From positions 186,001-250,000 of the forward strand of contig JABFRP010000002.1 in NCBI GenBank assembly GCA_013141115.1: a DNA stretch of 64,000 nucleotides, given 5' to 3'. The notes under the pieces are model-generated. The model had not been told where the DNA came from. It made no database searches and worked only from the letters and a program-made list of their open reading frames with translations. Both the position numbers and the translations under genes were made by a program. Each line of letters opens with the position of its first letter. Position 1 is the first letter of the stretch. The DNA is from Ferruginibacter sp. (GTDB lineage: Bacteria; Bacteroidota; Bacteroidia; Chitinophagales; Chitinophagaceae). Shown piece after piece: positions 60,585 to 64,000 of the stretch.

Positions 60585-61262
60585 TTACAACCCGGAACGC
60601 AGCAATTGCCTGATGGCTGCCAAATGTGATAATAAAACCAGCGGTACCACAACGGCGGGTAATAAATTAAAAGGAAAATATAAAATGGCCACATTGGGTT
60701 GCTCAAATGCAAACTGCTGTACAATGGATGGTGCAGATAAAGCTGCATTAGTTACAATATTGATCAATAAACCAAGGCAAATAATATTCCACCCCAATAA
60801 TATTTTTTTGCTGAGTTGTTTTTTTACAAATACAAAATAAAAAACTACAGGTGCTGTAATACCAGCCAAAATATCAAAATTTCTGCCTTCAAAAGTCATT
60901 AACTGTGGCACCATGTTGTAAATAAACAGCCAGTATAACACCAGCTCTACCGGAATCCTTACCAGGTGCAACAGGGTTAAATACTTAATATCAAAACCAT
61001 CAACAAAACGTTTGCCTTTAGCAGTGATAAATAATACAGCAATTAAAATTACCGGCGGCACCAGCATTAGTAATATCCTGGGTGGCATACTTGCTGTTTG
61101 TGTATAAAACAAATTAACAGCCAATACGGTTTGCAATATTGCCCACCCCAATATAACAGATATAATTATTAAAGAATTATTTGCGGCTTTATAAAAAAAT
61201 ACAACGGTTAAAATAGAACTTAGTATAAAGATGATGATGACAAATGCTGGTAAATTATTCAT
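60585..61262 (-). CDS. Integral membrane protein of unknown function
   Basis: A 225-aa protein with about seven hydrophobic segments: FVIIIFILSSILTVVFF, LIIISVILGWAILQTVLAV, ILLMLVPPVILIAVLFI, VELVLYWLFIYNMV, ITAPVVFYFVFV, IICLGLLINIV and NLLPAVVVPLVLL. It has no signal peptide separate from the first helix. The loops are short, with HLVRIPVELV and MTFEGRNFDI between helices. No family is recognised with confidence; transporter or enzyme roles cannot be told apart. Confidence 0.8.
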   Translation of the reverse strand: MNNLPAFVIIIFILSSILTVVFFYKAANNSLIIISVILGWAILQTVLAVNLFYTQTASMPPRILLMLVPPVILIAVLFITAKGKRFVDGFDIKYLTLLHLVRIPVELVLYWLFIYNMVPQLMTFEGRNFDILAGITAPVVFYFVFVKKQLSKKILLGWNIICLGLLINIVTNAALSAPSIVQQFAFEQPNVAILYFPFNLLPAVVVPLVLLSHLAAIRQLLRSGL

Positions 61263-61349
61263 TTATTTTTTGAAGGATGATGAAGCCTGATTTGCAATTT
61301 AGATCAAATCTAATTCAACTGCAAAAAATCATCATAGTTTTACACGCTA

Positions 61350-61380
61350 AAAACCGGCAGTTTTAGGTGCCGGTTTTTTT
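61350..61380. terminator. Bidirectional terminator after the DUF4394 gene
   Basis: AAAACCGGCA, loop, TGCCGGTTTTTTT (stem CCGGCA/TGCCGG extended by A:T pairs). On the minus strand it follows the stop at 61406 and ends in T5. It also insulates the membrane protein gene. Confidence 0.85.
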
Positions 61381-61405
61381 AGAAACAAACTATAGCCATG
61401 AAAAA

Positions 61406-62911
61406 TTAAAATCCTAAACCAACTGCAAAACCTCTTGTTAATCCAGGAAAATCTGTAACAGCAGTTGCTGCGCCGGTGCTTAAATTAATGCTGTATATTT
61501 TTGTGGCAGTACCCACAGTTAATAAACCATAAGCCATATTGGTGCGGCCGCCAATATCAAAACCATTTCCTGTTTCTACATTTATTCCTAAAGCCCCCAC
61601 TTCTACCAATGTGCCATTGTTAGGAGGATTTTGCATGTATAATTTATCGGTAGCAGGATCAATTACAAACAATGTGGTTGCTGTTGCCCCTGCAAAATTA
61701 TTGGTATAAGCCGCTGCAGAAACTGCTGGCGCACCGGGATTTAAGGCGCCATCAACCGCTGCAATTAATCCGGTATTGGGATCTAAGCGCAGGTTTTGAC
61801 CGGTATTACTTACCACTCTTATTCTATCAACTGTTGGGTTAAAATCAAAACCAAAAGAAGTGCCTGATAACAATGTGGTAAATGGTACTGTGCCAACAGC
61901 CGCTGCTGCACCACTACTCATATTGATAGTATAAATCCTGCTGGTACTTCCTAAAGCATATAACTGGCCTGTTGCAGGACGAATATCAATACCTAAAACA
62001 GTTTCTCCAGCTTGCAAACCTGTAATAGCTTTTGTAACCGGCGTTGCAGGTGTTGTTAAATTAAAAATTAAAAGGTTGTTATTATTATCCGTGCTGTACG
62101 CAACAGGATTTGTTGGAATAGCCAAACCAATAATTGGAGTTGCTAAAGTACCCAAACTAGTTGCTTTACCGGTTGCAGTATCTATCTGGTATAAATTATT
62201 TACTCCGCCAACTGTTAATGGTGCCAGTATTACTTTGTTATCTGGTGTAATATCAAAATCGCCACTACCGGTGCCCATTACACCTAAACTACCTATTTCA
62301 ACTAAAGTGCCGTTGTTAGGTGGATCTTGTTTATACAATTTTTGTCCGTCGATATCAAATAACACAGTGCTTGCTGCACCGGCAACACTATTGGTGTATG
62401 CTGCACCAATTAATGCAGCAGCAGGATTGATTACAGCATCAGTTGCAGCCACAGTACCTGTTTCAGGATGTAGCCTGAGGTTTTGCCCCATATTAGTTAC
62501 CAGCCTGATACGATCTACTGTTGGGTTAAAATCGAACCCGGTAACAGTACCATTTATTGCAGGTATAAAAGCCGTAGTGCCAATTACTCTTGCAACACCA
62601 CTCTCCGGATTAATTACATACAAACGACTGGAAGAACCCAGCCCGTATAATTGCCCTGTGGCAGGCCTGAAATCAATTGCCAGAATTGTTTCGCTGGCTT
62701 GTAAACCTGTAATGGTAAACTGCGCCGCTACATTTTGTGTGGCATTGGCGTTATATTTTATTAATTGATTTGCAGACGAGATTCCGAAGAATACAAGATC
62801 AGGTTTAACTACAGTAACAGGTGGCATTACCATGGTATCATCGTCTTTATCACAGCCGCTAAAGAAAATGATGATTGCTGCTAAAACAGGGAGGCAGATA
62901 TTTTTTTTCAT
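61406..62911 (-). CDS. Lipoprotein with two DUF4394 domains
   Basis: A 501-aa protein with an SPII signal (LAAIIIFFSGCDKD, Cys near residue 20). Two tandem DUF4394 copies lie at about residues 40-265 and 268-500. Each has the phrases ETxLxIDxRPATGQLY, SSxRxYxIN, GFDFNPTVDRIRxVxNxGQNLR and PNNGTLVE. The copies are clearly a duplication. The fold is expected to be a beta-propeller-like surface domain; function is unknown. It is transcribed alone and ends at a bidirectional hairpin. Confidence 0.9.
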   Translation of the reverse strand: MKKNICLPVLAAIIIFFSGCDKDDDTMVMPPVTVVKPDLVFFGISSANQLIKYNANATQNVAAQFTITGLQASETILAIDFRPATGQLYGLGSSSRLYVINPESGVARVIGTTAFIPAINGTVTGFDFNPTVDRIRLVTNMGQNLRLHPETGTVAATDAVINPAAALIGAAYTNSVAGAASTVLFDIDGQKLYKQDPPNNGTLVEIGSLGVMGTGSGDFDITPDNKVILAPLTVGGVNNLYQIDTATGKATSLGTLATPIIGLAIPTNPVAYSTDNNNNLLIFNLTTPATPVTKAITGLQAGETVLGIDIRPATGQLYALGSTSRIYTINMSSGAAAAVGTVPFTTLLSGTSFGFDFNPTVDRIRVVSNTGQNLRLDPNTGLIAAVDGALNPGAPAVSAAAYTNNFAGATATTLFVIDPATDKLYMQNPPNNGTLVEVGALGINVETGNGFDIGGRTNMAYGLLTVGTATKIYSINLSTGAATAVTDFPGLTRGFAVGLGF

Positions 62912-63203
62912 TTTGTTGTTTATTTAGGTTTTAGAAACACTTACGAACAAACAACCACGTTGGTTTTACAAAAAAATAATTTTTTATTAAACGAAAAGAT
63001 TGATAGCGTAGTGAAAAACAATTTACCTACAAAAATTTTCGGTGGTATTATGCCATTACAGCTATTATCTGCAAAGAAAAAACGACTAATTTTTCATCTC
63101 CTAAAATTTCGATGTTATATTTATATACGGCCTTTTAACTTTTTATATTATTTTGATGTTATGTAATCAGGCCAAAGCCTTCATCAAACTAAAAACTTAC
63201 AAC
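62912..63203. other. Divergent promoter region
   Basis: About 290 bp of AT-rich DNA between the DUF4394 and META genes. TATTATTTTGATG near 63147 resembles a -7 element for the META gene. No gene or hairpin was seen. Confidence 0.35.
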
Positions 63204-63992
63204 ATGAAAAAAATATTTTTTGGCACTATAGTTATTTCGTTAGCCATTAGTTGCAGCAATACTAAAAAAACTACTACTCCGGCAGCTGGCAGCGAAGTGC
63301 TTTACCAGCAACAATGGAATTTAACCGAGTTACAAGGAAAGCCTGTAGCCACATCTACCACTGCACATCTTTTATTTACTGCCGGGCAAATTAACAGGGT
63401 TAGCGGCAGTACCGGTTGCAACCGGCTTAATGGCGTGTATGAATTAAGCGGCACTAATAGCATAAAATTTTTGCCTTTAGCCGTTACAAGAATGGCCTCT
63501 TTAGATAATAACGCCAATGAAACTGAAACTAAATTTTTAGCAGCACTGCAACAGGCAACGGCATGGAGCGCTACTACAGATGAATTAGTATTTAGCAACG
63601 GAACAACTGTTGTGGCAAAATTACAAGGCGTAAAACCAGCTACCGCTGAAGAAAAAAAATTAAATGGCAGCTGGGAGTTAACCTATATCTCAGGCCAAAA
63701 AATCGCATTTAACGGATTGTTTCCTGATAAAAAGCCAACGATCAGTTTTAATTTACCTGCTCCGCTTATTAATGGCAATGGCAGTTGCAATGGTTATGGT
63801 GGCAAAGTAAAAGTGGATGGCAATACAATTACGGTAAGCAATATTATTTCTACCATGATGGCTTGCGAGGGCGGTGGCGAACCCATATTTTTCAGAACAC
63901 TGGAAAAAATTACTCATTATAGTATTGGTGCAGATAATTCGCTAACAATGCTTACAGGAGATATTGCTGTAATGAAGTTTGTAAAAAAATAA
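63204..63992 (+). CDS. Lipoprotein with two META (HslJ-like) domains
   Basis: About 262 aa; ATG 63204 gives the SPII signal MKKIFFGTIVISLAISCSNT (Cys near residue 17), whereas the upstream ATG would add a hydrophilic leader. The first META domain (about 33-135) starts QQWNLTELQGKPV and has GSTGCNRLNGVYELSG. The second (about 145-260) starts NGSWELTYISGQKIAFNGL and has GNGSCNGYGGKVKVDGN and MMACEGGGEP. The Cys residues in GCNR, SCNG and MACE are the usual META positions. HslJ-like proteins are linked to envelope stress and antibiotic resistance in other bacteria; here the role is inferred only from the fold. Confidence 0.9.
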   Translation: MKKIFFGTIVISLAISCSNTKKTTTPAAGSEVLYQQQWNLTELQGKPVATSTTAHLLFTAGQINRVSGSTGCNRLNGVYELSGTNSIKFLPLAVTRMASLDNNANETETKFLAALQQATAWSATTDELVFSNGTTVVAKLQGVKPATAEEKKLNGSWELTYISGQKIAFNGLFPDKKPTISFNLPAPLINGNGSCNGYGGKVKVDGNTITVSNIISTMMACEGGGEPIFFRTLEKITHYSIGADNSLTMLTGDIAVMKFVKK

Positions 63993-64000
63993 TAGTTTAA

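Noticed and set aside
62076..62768. Long + strand open frame opposite the DUF4394 gene
   Set aside because: It is the complement of a low-stop repetitive coding region. It lacks a start context, and the minus-strand protein has clear duplicated domains.
1..64000. tRNA or rRNA genes
   Set aside because: No cloverleaf-like arms ending in a T-loop (GGTTCGAATCC type) or rRNA motifs were seen by eye on either strand. The GGTTCGTGTC hits belong to the interspersed repeat.

Overview
The window reads as a chromosome segment of a Bacteroidota bacterium, most likely family Chitinophagaceae. The evidence is AT-rich DNA, TAnnTTTG-type -7 promoter elements, almost no Shine-Dalgarno sequences, many exported proteins and lipoproteins, a type IX secretion (T9SS) sorting tail at 36.1-36.4 kb, TPR-containing sensor kinases and a LytTR regulator. 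No rRNA, tRNA, CRISPR array or complete insertion sequence was found.

Layout. (1) 0-16.6 kb is an array of exported paralogues on the + strand. It mixes 'family A' (mid-domain motif like TRKEYL, C-terminal motif NPAYFNxKL or FNPEKVKG), 'family B' (N-terminal KESFDIxTYTPPxxW, C-terminal GKWT...YNAYFSCxKG) and the end of a large TPR-like protein. (2) 16.3-17.4 kb holds a small exported protein and two tandem overlapping SET-domain genes. (3) 17.4-23.2 kb is a minus-strand run: astacin-ricin metalloprotease, ricin-repeat protein, lipoproteins, a lipocalin-like protein and a cupin. (4) 23.4-27.6 kb carries a LytTR regulator, a TPR histidine kinase, an M48 metalloprotease and a lipoprotein, closed by a 16-bp-stem hairpin. 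(5) 27.7-31.2 kb encodes a permuted ATP-grasp/Alpha-E fusion and a transglutaminase-like protein; the DUF2126/transglutaminase partner lies at 51.8-55.2 kb. (6) 31.8-34.4 kb is a NarL-type two-component pair. (7) 34.7-42.3 kb is a tight operon of an RCC1-repeat T9SS cargo plus a second B / helical / large / A module paralogous to region 1. (8) 43.7-51.7 kb is an accessory island: six copies or fragments of a roughly 160-170 bp repeat with terminal inverted repeats, an orphan 437-aa gene, a frameshifted M28 peptidase, and a SIR2-HerA anti-phage operon with a third KTSC-domain gene. (9) 51.8-64 kb is more ordinary: DUF2126 protein, fmt, C1 peptidase, LysM protein, an RsmB/F-type rRNA methyltransferase broken near its C-terminus, a Dabb protein, a membrane protein, a DUF4394 duplicate and a META lipoprotein.

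How it may work together. The exported A/B/large modules have no function I recognise. Their repeated co-occurrence in two loci suggests one envelope or secreted system. A shared 20-nt imperfect inverted repeat lies 23-26 nt upstream of the putative -7 element of at least four genes (6.8, 10.7, 13.3 and 26.2 kb), with a weaker copy at 34.6 kb. This points to a common activator, plausibly one of the two local two-component systems (inference). Two single-base frameshifts, in the M28 peptidase and the rRNA methyltransferase, should be checked against reads before being taken as real.
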